DNA of 48,084 nucleotides from Clostridia bacterium (GTDB lineage: Bacteria > Bacillota > Clostridia > Christensenellales > CAG-138): assembly GCA_017524445.1 (NCBI GenBank), contig JAFXVP010000029.1, forward strand, positions 1-48,084, in the 5' to 3' direction. Shown one piece after another: positions 1-8,463 of the stretch. The position numbers were made by a program, and so were the translations under genes. Positions within the stretch are counted from its first letter, which is position 1, and each line of letters begins with the position of its first letter. The notes beneath the pieces were generated by a model, which was not told the origin of the DNA, ran no database searches, and was given only the letters and a program-made list of their open reading frames with translations.

Positions 1-3000
1 ATTTGGCTCGATCGCCTCAAAGTACTGCTTGACCGAATAGGTCTTTTCAAGGGTCTGATCTTCGCCGTTCAGCTTGTAACGAAGCGTCGCGGTAATGGTG
101 TTCGCCATCTCGATCGTTCTCACATAGTAGGTGAACTGATAATATCCGCTGTTGTTCGTCGGATGGCCCTCGCCGCTGAACGGAACGAACGCGTCCGCGC
201 CGTCGATGCTGTCGATCGTAAAGTTGACGCCTTCGTACACGATACCGTCGATCTGCGGAAGATCAACAAAGAAACTCACGCCGATCTTGCCTTCCAACGT
301 CAGCGCCTGCGTCTTGAACGCCGGCTTTGCTTCTAACGTCCAGTGCGCATACAGCGTATGGTTCGAAGCCGTCGTGACCGTCGTCGAAGACGTCACCTGC
401 GAGCCGCCGCTTGCCGCCGTGAACCAGCCGAGGAAGGTATGGTCTTCCCAGGTAGGCGTCGGCAAATCGCCATAGGTATCACTGTAAATAACCCAGCTCT
501 GACTTGTAGAGCATGTGCCTCCATTCGCATCAAAATGAACCACATATGTATTCGGCTCCCACATTGCATATACAGTATGATCCGATGTCGATGTAATGAC
601 GGTATCTTCATTTATCGGATGCCCTCCCGACGGACTCGGTGCCCAATACCAGAAAGTAAATCCCGTGCGCGTCGGAACAGGCAGCTCACCATACTCATGG
701 CCATAGGCGCTGGTTTTGCTCGTCGGCGAAACGCTGCCCCCTGTTGGATCGAATGTAACCGTGATCGTCGGCATATCAAAGGTTATATATACCTCCACGT
801 CCATATTTCCTTTGCCCGTATCAAAGTTATATGTGAAACTCTCTACCTCGGAAGGAAGTGACAGTATCCCCGTATCAACTGCAAGGACCCCTGTGGTAGG
901 ATATACATTTCCCATTTGATTCATCGGAACGATTTTTGATAAGTCATACGTAAATATCCCTTCCCTGAATACGCCCTCATGTCCTTCAACAGTCTGATGT
1001 GCTTCCAGATAGGATAGTGCATTTAAATCTCCCAAGTCTAAAGTTGTAAGCTGATTATCGCCGCATTCAAGTGTTTGAAGTGCGGTATCATTGCTCACAT
1101 TGAGTGACGTTAGATAATTCTTTTTGCAAGTAAGCTCCCTAAGCGCCGTACAATTGCTCACATCCAATGCTGTGAGATAATTTCCATAGCACATCAAACC
1201 CCATAGCGAATCGTTAGGACTGATATGCAATTCAAACAACCGGTTATCGGGGCAATACACGTAGTCCAACGCTGTATTATTTCTTAAATCCAAGCCAATC
1301 AAAGCATTTGCGCCGCAATACAGGCGTGTCAGCGCTGTATTCATGCTCAAATCCAACGACGTAAGCCTATTTTGCCCGCAGGCAAGAAAAACAAGCGATC
1401 TATTATTGTCTAAAAACAGAGAAGTCAGTTGATTTTCCTCGCAGTCTAACCATTCCAAAGCGTAATTCCTGCTTACATCCAGCGCTGTCAGCTGATTACC
1501 GCTGCAAGACAGATTCCTGAGATTCACATTGTTTCCAACATCTAGCGAAGATAAGGCGTTATTCCGACAGTCCAGATCTTCCAACCATGTGTTGCTGCTC
1601 ACATCCAGATCGGTAATACTGTTTGCAGTATTGTTTTCATAGTTATACCCGCAGTTCAGCGTATGCAAGTTTGTAAAGAACGCAATACCTTGTAATGACT
1701 GAATACCACGGCCGGAACAATCAATCGCCGTTACCCCTGTTACCTGAGCCTCTGTCATATAGTAGCCGTCAGACGATGAGCCGCTGATTGGCAAATTGTC
1801 AATAATCCATTGCCGAAATGCCGGGTCAGGAAAGTTAGAATCATTGATTTCCAGATATCGATTGTCATCCCAATGAGCATATAATGTATGGTCATATGCC
1901 ACTGATACGATCGTTGACGCTGTGATTAACATGCCTGCGTTTCTGTCCGTATACCACCCAACAAACGAGTGTCCGCTCCACGTTGGCGTGGGAAGGGTTC
2001 CATATGCTGCACCATAAAGAACACTGCTGTTCGCATAAGAGCAGAAACCACCGTTTGCATCAAATGTTACGGTGATCGAATTACCCACCCAATGCGCGTA
2101 CAGTCTATGATCGGATGCGGTTGTAACCGTTGTCGAAGACGTAACCTTTGAACCGCCGTTTGGCGCGGTATACCAACCGTCAAAAGTATAATTGGTCAAC
2201 GTCGGCGTAGGAAGCGTGCCGTAAGTTCCGCCAAAAGTTACGCTCTTGCTTGCCGGAGAAACGTTGCCGCCGTTTGGATCAAAAGTTACAACAACTGTAT
2301 TTGCAGCGTTCTTTGTCCAGCGTGCATAGACGCAGTAATGACCGCCTTTTACCGCGGTGGATAATGTGATTTCCGTGCCGCCGTTTGCCTCCGTATACCA
2401 TCCATCAAAGATATATCCCGATCTGCTCGGTGTGACGGGCATCGTATACTTTCCGCCGTACAGAGAGGGAACCGCAGCGTACAAGCCGCCATTCTCCGGA
2501 ACAAAATCGGTCGCAGTTGCGCCGTCTTCCAGCTGCATTTCCGAAAGCCAGACTGTCCCCGCTGCATTGACATATGGGTATATACCGGCATTGAAATACG
2601 TTTGCTTATCCATTCGAACGGTATACTTTGCCCAGTCCGTTGTCAATGTAACCGACCGATACGCGGAATCTTTCTCTCTGCCCCATCGGAAGTACATTTT
2701 GGTACCAGCTTTCGACGACTTCGCCCAAAAGCTGAGGATCATATCTTTCTTTCCGCTTTTACTGCCGGCAAAGCCATGACTTCCTACATCCGAATTCACC
2801 ATTGTTCGGATCTGTAAATCCTTGTTTGAAGATCCGGCTGAAGCGTTGACGATCTTCAGTGAATTATAACCGTTGTGCCGGTTGGAACTATCTATCGAAA
2901 TTGTCGAAACAGACGTGTCTCTGCTGCTCCAATAATATGAATCCAATGAGGTGAAATCAGAACCGTACAAATAATTCTTGCCGCTGTAATTCTTATATGC

Positions 3001-3882
3001 ATAAAGGTCGCACGAATTGTGCGTTTTCACTTCATCATTAAAGCAGAATGCAATCAGTTTTATGTATTGATGACTATGATGACTTTTGCAATTAAAACTA
3101 TTAGCATAGGTAGAAAGCGTTAACTCTTTGTTCCCATAAACATTAGTAGTTGCAGCATAATACTTTACCTTTTCATTGCTAATGACGTTGGATACAATGA
3201 CAACATGCAATCCCCAGTAATTGCCCGATCCCGCTGTATGTCCTCCCGTGTAATCCGTTGCGTTTCCTCCATGGTAACATACAACGCAAAGAACGTCGCC
3301 TTTATTAAGCTGATTCCCTGTCGGATTCAACACAACCTTGCCAATCGAGCCTCCGAAATTGGATGAACTCTTCAGATAATTGATAAGGCTTCCTGCTCCT
3401 TCTTGTTTCACATTTGTCAGACCGCCGGCGCGCAGCACCGTGGAGACAAAACGTGCACAGTTACTATAATCTTGACTTGGAGGGAAATTATAGCTGACAT
3501 CATCCAATAAAGCACCGGCTTGCGCGATTGCCAGATCCGGATCATAGTGATACTTGAGTGCCTTTGAATCGCCTTCTGTTTGCTCATTTGAATCATTACC
3601 ATATGATTCAATACTATCCAGATCGGTGAGCATTTCATAAGATTCGTCCTCGCTGATCAGGATCTCGTCTGTTTCGTCATCACAGCCTTCGCAATCGTCG
3701 TAATAACAATGATCACAACTGTCGCAGTCATGGTCGCACTCGACGTTTCCGGTTCCGTCGATGTTCTCAGATTGATCCCCCGATATCTGATCCACGGTAT
3801 TCTCTTCACTTTCTGCGACCACCGACGGCAGCAGCGCAAAGCACATCAATAGCGCAAGGATCAGGGACAGCAGTTTTTTCAT
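1..3882 (-). CDS. Large secreted multidomain protein: Cys cluster, amidase-like domain, CBM-like domain, InlB-B repeats and LRRs (C terminus outside window)
   Basis: Reading frame is open from ATG at 3882 to the window edge (1294 codons, no stop). The start is chosen because GGAG lies 7 nt upstream; an in-frame ATG at 3888 is too close to it. Residues 1-23 are a signal peptide ending VVA. Residues 49-67 form a Cys/Asp cluster with six Cys. Residues ~115-240 resemble a papain-like amidase (Amidase_6/NlpC type), with Cys142 in SNCARFVS and His226 in GLHVVIV as candidate catalytic residues. Residues ~300-460 resemble a CBM_4_9 jelly roll (MQLEDGATATDF). InlB-B (Flg_new) repeats ending in LYAHW follow at ~475-672. 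About ten 21-residue leucine-rich repeats lie at ~725-955, and more InlB-B repeats at ~1035-1190. It is probably a secreted surface adhesin or cell-wall hydrolase. The LRR and amidase stretches are visibly AT-richer than neighbouring genes, suggesting mosaic origin. Substrate unknown. Confidence 0.85.
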   Translation of the reverse strand, partial: MKKLLSLILALLMCFALLPSVVAESEENTVDQISGDQSENIDGTGNVECDHDCDSCDHCYYDDCEGCDDETDEILISEDESYEMLTDLDSIESYGNDSNEQTEGDSKALKYHYDPDLAIAQAGALLDDVSYNFPPSQDYSNCARFVSTVLRAGGLTNVKQEGAGSLINYLKSSSNFGGSIGKVVLNPTGNQLNKGDVLCVVCYHGGNATDYTGGHTAGSGNYWGLHVVIVSNVISNEKVKYYAATTNVYGNKELTLSTYANSFNCKSHHSHQYIKLIAFCFNDEVKTHNSCDLYAYKNYSGKNYLYGSDFTSLDSYYWSSRDTSVSTISIDSSNRHNGYNSLKIVNASAGSSNKDLQIRTMVNSDVGSHGFAGSKSGKKDMILSFWAKSSKAGTKMYFRWGREKDSAYRSVTLTTDWAKYTVRMDKQTYFNAGIYPYVNAAGTVWLSEMQLEDGATATDFVPENGGLYAAVPSLYGGKYTMPVTPSRSGYIFDGWYTEANGGTEITLSTAVKGGHYCVYARWTKNAANTVVVTFDPNGGNVSPASKSVTFGGTYGTLPTPTLTNYTFDGWYTAPNGGSKVTSSTTVTTASDHRLYAHWVGNSITVTFDANGGFCSYANSSVLYGAAYGTLPTPTWSGHSFVGWYTDRNAGMLITASTIVSVAYDHTLYAHWDDNRYLEINDSNFPDPAFRQWIIDNLPISGSSSDGYYMTEAQVTGVTAIDCSGRGIQSLQGIAFFTNLHTLNCGYNYENNTANSITDLDVSSNTWLEDLDCRNNALSSLDVGNNVNLRNLSCSGNQLTALDVSRNYALEWLDCEENQLTSLFLDNNRSLVFLACGQNRLTSLDLSMNTALTRLYCGANALIGLDLRNNTALDYVYCPDNRLFELHISPNDSLWGLMCYGNYLTALDVSNCTALRELTCKKNYLTSLNVSNDTALQTLECGDNQLTTLDLGDLNALSYLEAHQTVEGHEGVFREGIFTYDLSKIVPMNQMGNVYPTTGVLAVDTGILSLPSEVESFTYNFDTGKGNMDVEVYITFDMPTITVTFDPTGGSVSPTSKTSAYGHEYGELPVPTRTGFTFWYWAPSPSGGHPINEDTVITSTSDHTVYAMWEPNTYVVHFDANGGTCSTSQSWVIYSDTYGDLPTPTWEDHTFLGWFTAASGGSQVTSSTTVTTASNHTLYAHWTLEAKPAFKTQALTLEGKIGVSFFVDLPQIDGIVYEGVNFTIDSIDGADAFVPFSGEGHPTNNSGYYQFTYYVRTIEMANTITATLRYKLNGEDQTLEKTYSVKQYFEAIEPN

Positions 3883-4013
3883 GTTCATTCTCCGACCGGG
3901 CGGCGCCGGAACAATGGGATCCGATAAGCGGATGCCGCAGAAGATTTCCGCATATCGTTCTGTGCAGATTGCCGTAAGCGTTTACTCGTTACGTACATTT
4001 ACACTCTGTACAT

Positions 4014-4042
4014 ATTTTATATGATTCCGTGAACAACGTCAA
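4014..4042 (-). promoter_or_regulatory. Sigma-A promoter of the large secreted protein
   Basis: On the minus strand TTGACG (4042-4037) is followed after 17 nt by TAAAAT (4019-4014). The predicted transcript has a leader of about 125 nt before the ATG at 3882. Confidence 0.65.
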
Positions 4043-4107
4043 TCGATTTGCGCGTGCTCGAATAATATATTATGGTAGGAATGGCTGCGAACGGTCTTTC
4101 CGTACGC

Positions 4108-4138
4108 AAAAAGGAGCCGATTTTTTCGGCTCCTTTTT
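4108..4138. terminator. Terminator of the ylxM-rplS operon
   Basis: AAAAAGGAGCCGA and TCGGCTCCTTTTT form a perfect 13-bp stem with a short T loop. It lies just downstream of rplS and has U-runs in both directions. Confidence 0.85.
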
Positions 4139-4152
4139 CGCTGTTGAAAAAC

Positions 4153-4509
4153 TTATTTCTTCTCGTCGATGCGCTCGCGGATCTTCGCTGCCTTGCCGCT
4201 TCTCTCGCGGAGGTAGAAGAGCTTCGCTCTGCGGACCACGCCGTGACGGACGACCTCGATGCGGCCGATGCGCGGGCTGTGGTACGGGAAGGTACGCTCG
4301 ACGCCGATGCCGTAGGACATACGACGAACGGTAAAGGACTTGCGGATGCCGCCGCCCTGGATCTTGATGACGATGCCTTCAAAGTTCTGCAATCTTTCAC
4401 GGTTGCCTTCGACGACCTTCACGAAAACGCGAACGGTATCGCCGACTTCCAGCTCGGGCAGGTCGCTGCGGAGCTGTTCTTTTTCGAGTTCACGAATGAT
4501 GTCGGACAT
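4153..4509 (-). CDS. rplS: 50S ribosomal protein L19
   Basis: 118-residue L19 of normal length; it sits at the 30S-50S interface of the large subunit. Family sequence is seen throughout: [14 protein letters not shown] near residues 22-35, [10 protein letters not shown] near 45-54, and the basic C terminus with [11 protein letters not shown]. It is the last gene of the ylxM-ffh-rpsP-khpA-rimM-trmD-rplS cluster, as in Bacillus. It is separated from trmD by 388 nt of repeat-rich sequence, so it may be partly uncoupled from the rest of the operon. A strong terminator follows at once. Confidence 0.98.
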   Translation of the reverse strand: MSDIIRELEKEQLRSDLPELEVGDTVRVFVKVVEGNRERLQNFEGIVIKIQGGGIRKSFTVRRMSYGIGVERTFPYHSPRIGRIEVVRHGVVRRAKLFYLRERSGKAAKIRERIDEKK

Positions 4510-4652
4510 GTTTGATTTTCTCCTTTTTCTTATTGAAACAGGCGTTCACGATCAATGCTGTCGGCGGACCGCCCGATGTCGCAAGGCGCATTATACCATA
4601 GCCATGATGGAAATGCAAGCCCCAATTTTGCTTATTTTGCGGGATTTTTTAT

Positions 4653-4747
4653 GTCCGCAGGGACAATTCACGTGCGGAGCACAATTCACGACGCGAAGCG
4701 TCAATTCATGCCCGCAAGGGCAATTCAAGTGCCGCAGGTATCATTCA
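4653..4747. repeat. Chain of five mini-hairpins separated by AATTCA/ATTCA
   Basis: In the trmD-rplS gap, units of about 17-20 nt repeat: GTCC-GCAG-GGAC (4653-4664), GTGC-GGA-GCAC (4672-4682), GACGC-GAA-GCGTC (4690-4702), GCCC-GCAA-GGGC (4710-4721) and the weaker TGCC-GCA-GGTA (4730-4740). Each is followed by AATTCA, or ATTCA for the last. The stem sequences differ between units but each stays paired, so the structure rather than the sequence is kept. Function unknown; there is no coding potential. Confidence 0.75.
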
Positions 4748-4897
4748 TACGGGATGTCGAGGTCGGCTTAACCACTACGCTGACGCTTCGTTACAGCGGT
4801 GCCGTCGCGCGTCAGGTCACACGTCGCCATCTCCCCTACAACGCTTTTTGCGTGTCCACCTCATCCGCCTGACGGCACCTTCTCCTCAAGGAGAAGG
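4748..4897. repeat. Rest of the trmD-rplS gap: second repeat-like segment ending in a hairpin
   Basis: No gene is seen here. The segment ends in CCTTCTCC-TCAA-GGAGAAGG (4878-4897), a perfect 8-bp hairpin that starts directly after the trmD stop codon on the minus strand. It lacks a T-run, so it is not a classical terminator. It resembles an intergenic repeat type I associate from memory with gut Clostridia genomes. The stretch 4510-4652, between rplS and the mini-hairpins, shows nothing recognisable beyond the rplS ribosome-binding region. Confidence 0.45.
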
Positions 4898-5602
4898 CTA
4901 TTTCTTGGTATATGCCCGATCAACTCTTCCGAAATTTCCGAGAAGGCACGGACGCATTTCACGCGTCTTTTCCATCGCCTGCTCGTGCCGCCATTTTGCG
5001 ATGTTCGCATGATGCCCGTTTAAGAGGATCTCCGGCACGTCAAGCCCACGGAACGACGCGGGACGCGTGTACTGCGGGTATTCAAGCAAACCGTTCGCGT
5101 GCGATTCGTCCTCTGCGCTTTCCTCGCTCCCGAGCACGCCCGGAATGAAGCGGGAAAGGCAGTCGACGAGCACCATCGCAGGCAGCTCGCCGCCGGTCAG
5201 CACGTAGTCGCCGATACTGATCTCCTCGTCGATCAGCGTGTTCACGCGCTCGTCCACGCCTTCGTAATGCCCGCACAACAGCACGATGCGGTCGAGTTTC
5301 GAAAGCTCCTTTGCGCGTTCGCTTGTCAAGAGCTTTCCGCGCGGCGTCAAAAGGATGCGGTGCGGCTGTTCGTCGCCGCAGACCGCCGCCATGCAATCGA
5401 AGATCGGCTGCGCCATCATCACAAGCCCGGCTCCTCCGCCGAACGGATAGTCGTCGGTCTTTTTATGCTTGTTGTCGGCGTACGCGCGAATGTCGTGCGT
5501 TTCGATCGAAAGGATACCGCTTGCCTGCGCTCTTCCGAGAATACTGGCAGAAAGTACGCCGTCAAACATCTCGGGAAACAGGGTCAGAATGTCAATCTTC
5601 AA
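4898..5602 (-). CDS. trmD: tRNA (guanine37-N1)-methyltransferase TrmD
   Basis: 234-residue SPOUT methyltransferase that makes m1G37 in tRNAs reading CNN codons, which prevents +1 frameshifting. Visible are the N-terminal [22 protein letters not shown] (54-62), the SAM-binding knot [10 protein letters not shown] (111-120) and GDYVLTGGE (131-139), and the acidic segment before LEYPQYTRP with Asp165 as likely catalytic Asp. Length is normal. It overlaps rimM by 11 nt, implying translational coupling. The stop is TAG (4900-4898), useful evidence that TAG acts as a normal stop in this genome. Confidence 0.98.
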   Translation of the reverse strand: MKIDILTLFPEMFDGVLSASILGRAQASGILSIETHDIRAYADNKHKKTDDYPFGGGAGLVMMAQPIFDCMAAVCGDEQPHRILLTPRGKLLTSERAKELSKLDRIVLLCGHYEGVDERVNTLIDEEISIGDYVLTGGELPAMVLVDCLSRFIPGVLGSEESAEDESHANGLLEYPQYTRPASFRGLDVPEILLNGHHANIAKWRHEQAMEKTREMRPCLLGNFGRVDRAYTKK

Positions 5603-6110
5603 AAAGCCCGACCTCCTTCAATACCGCAGCGTCGAACGTGACCCGTCCGTTGTCGGTGTCGACCTCATGCAGCACACGCTTCAACGCCGGCACCATGAGC
5701 TTGCCGTGCTCGATCTCGTAGACGTCGTTCGCGCCGGTCTCGTAGACCTCCGTGATCTTTCCGTAGGCGTTGCCGTCGGTGTCGAACGTTTCGCAGCCGA
5801 TGAGATCGGTCACGAAATAAGTATCCTTCGGAAGCTTCACCCGATGCGCCTTATCGACGCAGAGATACGCGCCGCGAAGCGTGTTCGCCTGTTCCGGCGT
5901 TTCGCATCCTTCGATGGTCAGAATGACGGCATCCGGCGCAACGGACGCAACAGAAAGCTGCACGGGGCGCATTTCCCCGTGCAACTCCAAAAATGCTTCC
6001 GTAAGCCCGCGAAAGCGCTTGCTCGAATCGGTCAGCGGCTCGGTTTTCACCGCGCCGTGCACGCCGTGCGGACGCACGATCACGCCGATCCGGTAATACG
6101 CTGCGCTCAC
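5592..6110 (-). CDS. rimM: 16S rRNA processing protein RimM
   Basis: 172 residues. The N-terminal RimM domain ([21 protein letters not shown]) is followed by a PRC-barrel (~95-172). It aids 30S subunit maturation by binding S19 and the 16S head domain. The start codon is GTG at 6110, sharing a GTGA overlap with the khpA TGA stop; its 3' end overlaps trmD by 11 nt. The rimM-trmD pairing is the usual bacterial arrangement. Confidence 0.97.
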   Translation of the reverse strand: MSAAYYRIGVIVRPHGVHGAVKTEPLTDSSKRFRGLTEAFLELHGEMRPVQLSVASVAPDAVILTIEGCETPEQANTLRGAYLCVDKAHRVKLPKDTYFVTDLIGCETFDTDGNAYGKITEVYETGANDVYEIEHGKLMVPALKRVLHEVDTDNGRVTFDAAVLKEVGLFED

Positions 6111-6334
6111 AGAATGTCGACGACGACCTTCTTTTCGTCGTTGATGGACGCCGCCTTGACGATCGCGCGGATCGCCTTTGCGATGCGTCCCTGCTTGCCG
6201 ATGACCTTGCCGGTATCCTCGGGATCGACGACGAGCTCGATGACGATGCTGTCGTCCTCCTCACGCGTCGTTACCTTGACGTTCTCGGGATGATCGACGA
6301 GGCTCTTTGCGATGTATTCAACGAGCTTGTCCAT
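6107..6334 (-). CDS. khpA: KH-domain RNA-binding protein KhpA
   Basis: 75 residues from MDKLVEYIAK, with a single KH domain carrying the GKQG loop (in VIGKQGRIAKAIR). KhpA partners KhpB/Jag in other Firmicutes and affects RNA binding and cell elongation. A longer frame reaches 6418, but the ATG at 6334 has GAGG 5 nt upstream and gives the usual family length. The ribosome-binding site overlaps the end of rpsP, and the stop overlaps the rimM GTG. Position between rpsP and rimM matches Bacillus. Confidence 0.94.
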   Translation of the reverse strand: MDKLVEYIAKSLVDHPENVKVTTREEDDSIVIELVVDPEDTGKVIGKQGRIAKAIRAIVKAASINDEKKVVVDIL

Positions 6335-6345
6335 AGCCGCCTCGA

Positions 6346-6588
6346 TCAGTCGATCGCGCCCGCCTTCTTCAGAAGGCCGCGAACGGTGTCGGTGGGCTGT
6401 GCGCCGTTCTTCATCCATTCCTTCGCACGGTCATTGTCGACCACGAGCTCTGCGGGCTCCTTGGTCGGATTGTAGTAACCGAGCTCCTCCACGAACGCGC
6501 CGTCACGCGGTGCGCGGGAATCCGCAACGATGATACGGTAGAAAGGCTGCTTTTTCGCGCCCATTCTTCTCAGTCTGATCTTCAACAT
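6346..6588 (-). CDS. rpsP: 30S ribosomal protein S16
   Basis: 80-residue S16 with the typical start [25 protein letters not shown] and the [10 protein letters not shown] motif. It is an early 16S-binding protein of 30S assembly. It lies 64 nt downstream of ffh and 11 nt upstream of khpA, in the conserved order. Confidence 0.98.
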   Translation of the reverse strand: MLKIRLRRMGAKKQPFYRIIVADSRAPRDGAFVEELGYYNPTKEPAELVVDNDRAKEWMKNGAQPTDTVRGLLKKAGAID

Positions 6589-6652
6589 GGTTTTGTTTCT
6601 CCTTATCCTTTTTGTTTTTAATTTATCGAATACGGCGTCGCCGTTTTCGTCC

Positions 6653-7990
6653 TCAGAATCCGAACGGGAAGCCGCCCCGCCGTTTCTTGCCCTTTTTGAA
6701 CCCGCCCGTCATCTGCTTCATCATCTTGCGCGACGCCTCGAACTGGTTCATCAGCTTGTTCACTTCCTGAATCGTCGTGCCGCTGCCGCGCGCAATGCGG
6801 CGCCTTCTGGACGCGTTCAGGATATCCGGGTTTGCGCGTTCCTTCGGCGTCATCGCCTGGATGATCGCCTTCGTGCGCCCCATCGCCTTCTCGTCGATCT
6901 CGAGGCCGGAAAGCTTTCCGCCCATGCCCGGGATCATCTTCAGAATATCCTCCATGGAGCCCATATCCTTCATCTGCTCCATCTGATCGAGGAAGTCGTC
7001 GAGCGTGAAGGTGTCGGTGCGCATCTTCTTTTCAAGCTCCGCCGCCTTTTTCTGATCGAACGCGGCTTCCGCCTTTTCGATCAGCGTCAGCATGTCGCCC
7101 ATGCCTAAAATGCGGCTTGCCATGCGGTCCGGATGGAACGGCTCAAGGTCGGTGAGCTTTTCGCCCGTGCCGGCGAACTTGATCGGCTTGCCCGTGACCG
7201 CGCGAACCGACAGCGCAGCGCCGCCGCGCGTATCGCCGTCCAGCTTTGTGAGCACCACGCCGGTCAGCGGGACCGCCTCGTTGAACGCCTTCGCGACGTT
7301 GACCGCGTCCTGACCGGTCATCGCGTCGACCACGAGCAGGATCTCCGCGGGTTCCAACGCATCGCGAATGTGCTTCAGCTCATCCATCATGTCCTCGTCG
7401 ATATGCAGACGGCCTGCGGTATCGACGATCACGACGTCGCGGAACGTGCGGCGCGCTTCCTCGACCGCTTCCAAGGCGGTCTTTACCGGATCCTGCGTGC
7501 CGTGCTCATAGACCGGGACCTCGGCCTTTGTTCCCACGACCTTCAGCTGCTCGATCGCCGCCGGACGGTAGATATCGCACGCGCAGAGCAGCGGGGACTT
7601 GCCGTACTGTTTCTTGAGAAGCACCGCGAGCTTTCCGCACATCGTCGTTTTGCCTGCGCCCTGTAAGCCCGACATCAGGATCACGGCGGGCTTTTTCGGA
7701 CCGAACTCCAGCTTCGCGTTCGTGCTGCCCATGAGATTCGTCAGCTCTTCGTTGACGATCTTGATGACCATCTGTCCCGGCGTCAGGCTTTCGAGCACGT
7801 CGGTCCCGACGGCGCGCGCTTCCACGCGCTTGACGAAATCCTTGACGACGAGGAAGTTGACGTCGGCTTCCAATAGCGCAAGCTTGATCTCGCGCATGGC
7901 GTCCTTGACGTCGCGTTCACTAAGCCGCCCTTTGCCGGTCAGCTTCTTAAAAACGTTCTGCAGTTTGGATGCGATGCCTTCAAATGCCAT
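6653..7990 (-). CDS. ffh: Signal recognition particle GTPase Ffh
   Basis: 445 residues from [10 protein letters not shown]. The SRP54 N domain (1-~95) precedes the G domain with P-loop GLQGAGKTT (108-116), DTAGR (190-194) and TKLDGD (248-253). A Met-rich M domain follows and ends in a Gly/Phe-rich tail (GGFPFGF). It binds 4.5S/SRP RNA and signal sequences and delivers ribosomes to FtsY at the membrane. The frame extends upstream to 8092, but that part is out-of-frame ylxM; the 7990 ATG overlaps ylxM by 11 nt and gives the family N terminus. The many exported proteins in this window would depend on this pathway. Confidence 0.97.
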   Translation of the reverse strand: MAFEGIASKLQNVFKKLTGKGRLSERDVKDAMREIKLALLEADVNFLVVKDFVKRVEARAVGTDVLESLTPGQMVIKIVNEELTNLMGSTNAKLEFGPKKPAVILMSGLQGAGKTTMCGKLAVLLKKQYGKSPLLCACDIYRPAAIEQLKVVGTKAEVPVYEHGTQDPVKTALEAVEEARRTFRDVVIVDTAGRLHIDEDMMDELKHIRDALEPAEILLVVDAMTGQDAVNVAKAFNEAVPLTGVVLTKLDGDTRGGAALSVRAVTGKPIKFAGTGEKLTDLEPFHPDRMASRILGMGDMLTLIEKAEAAFDQKKAAELEKKMRTDTFTLDDFLDQMEQMKDMGSMEDILKMIPGMGGKLSGLEIDEKAMGRTKAIIQAMTPKERANPDILNASRRRRIARGSGTTIQEVNKLMNQFEASRKMMKQMTGGFKKGKKRRGGFPFGF

Positions 7991-8336
7991 CTTCGTCCTC
8001 CCAAATGCCCGCAAGCTCCGCAAGGTATCCTTCGAGCGCTGCGCGGTCCTCGTCGCGCATCGGCGCGTCCTTGAACCGGTTCCGAAGCGCACGGATCAGC
8101 GCGGTCTGCCTTGCTTCCTTTCGCACGAGCCCCACCGCCGCTTCGGTTTCGTGCAGCTGCTTCGACCCGCGCGTGATGGTATCGCGCACGCCCTGCCGGG
8201 AAATGCCTTCGCGCTCCGCGATCTCCGCAAGCGAGCAATTCTCGTCCGTATACTGGCGAAGGATGCTCCGCTGCCGTTCGGTCAGAAGCTGCTCATAGCG
8301 GTCCAGAAGCATGCCGAGCTCAAACAATCGTTCCAT
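7980..8336 (-). CDS. ylxM: YlxM/p13-like putative SRP-associated DNA-binding protein
   Basis: 118-residue all-helical protein with a sigma-70 region-4-like helix-turn-helix (LTERQRSILRQYTDENCSLAEIAEREGISRQGVRDTI, described here by its span ~18-53). The family sits immediately upstream of ffh in Gram-positive bacteria, and in streptococci it is reported to modulate SRP. It overlaps ffh by 11 nt. It is first in the operon, directly behind a near-perfect promoter and leader hairpin. Confidence 0.93.
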   Translation of the reverse strand: MERLFELGMLLDRYEQLLTERQRSILRQYTDENCSLAEIAEREGISRQGVRDTITRGSKQLHETEAAVGLVRKEARQTALIRALRNRFKDAPMRDEDRAALEGYLAELAGIWEDEDGI

Positions 8337-8341
8337 AAAAA

Positions 8342-8376
8342 CTCCGAGGTGTAAAGTCTTTTCCCTTTACACCTCG
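8342..8376 (-). promoter_or_regulatory. Leader hairpin whose base overlaps the ylxM ribosome-binding site
   Basis: CGAGGTGTAAAG (8345-8356) and CTTTACACCTCG (8365-8376) form a perfect 12-bp stem with an 8-nt loop. It begins within a few bases of the predicted transcription start. The GGAG (8342-8345) serving the ATG at 8336 touches the last stem base. There is no T-run, so it is not a terminator. Confidence 0.7.
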
Positions 8377-8379
8377 ACC

Positions 8380-8407
8380 ATTATACATGATAATTCCCGT
8401 TTGTCAA
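8380..8407 (-). promoter_or_regulatory. Consensus sigma-A promoter of the ylxM operon
   Basis: On the minus strand TTGACA (8407-8402), 16 nt, TATAAT (8385-8380). Both hexamers are perfect. Start is predicted near 8374. Confidence 0.9.
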
Positions 8408-8463
8408 GCATTATTTTATGCTTTTGAAAAGCCGACGGCCTGCTTCCGACGGAAGCGAAGCGC

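Noticed and set aside
4653..4747. The mini-hairpin chain as a CRISPR array
   Set aside because: Units are 17-20 nt with only AATTCA shared, have no spacers of constant length, and no cas gene is near.
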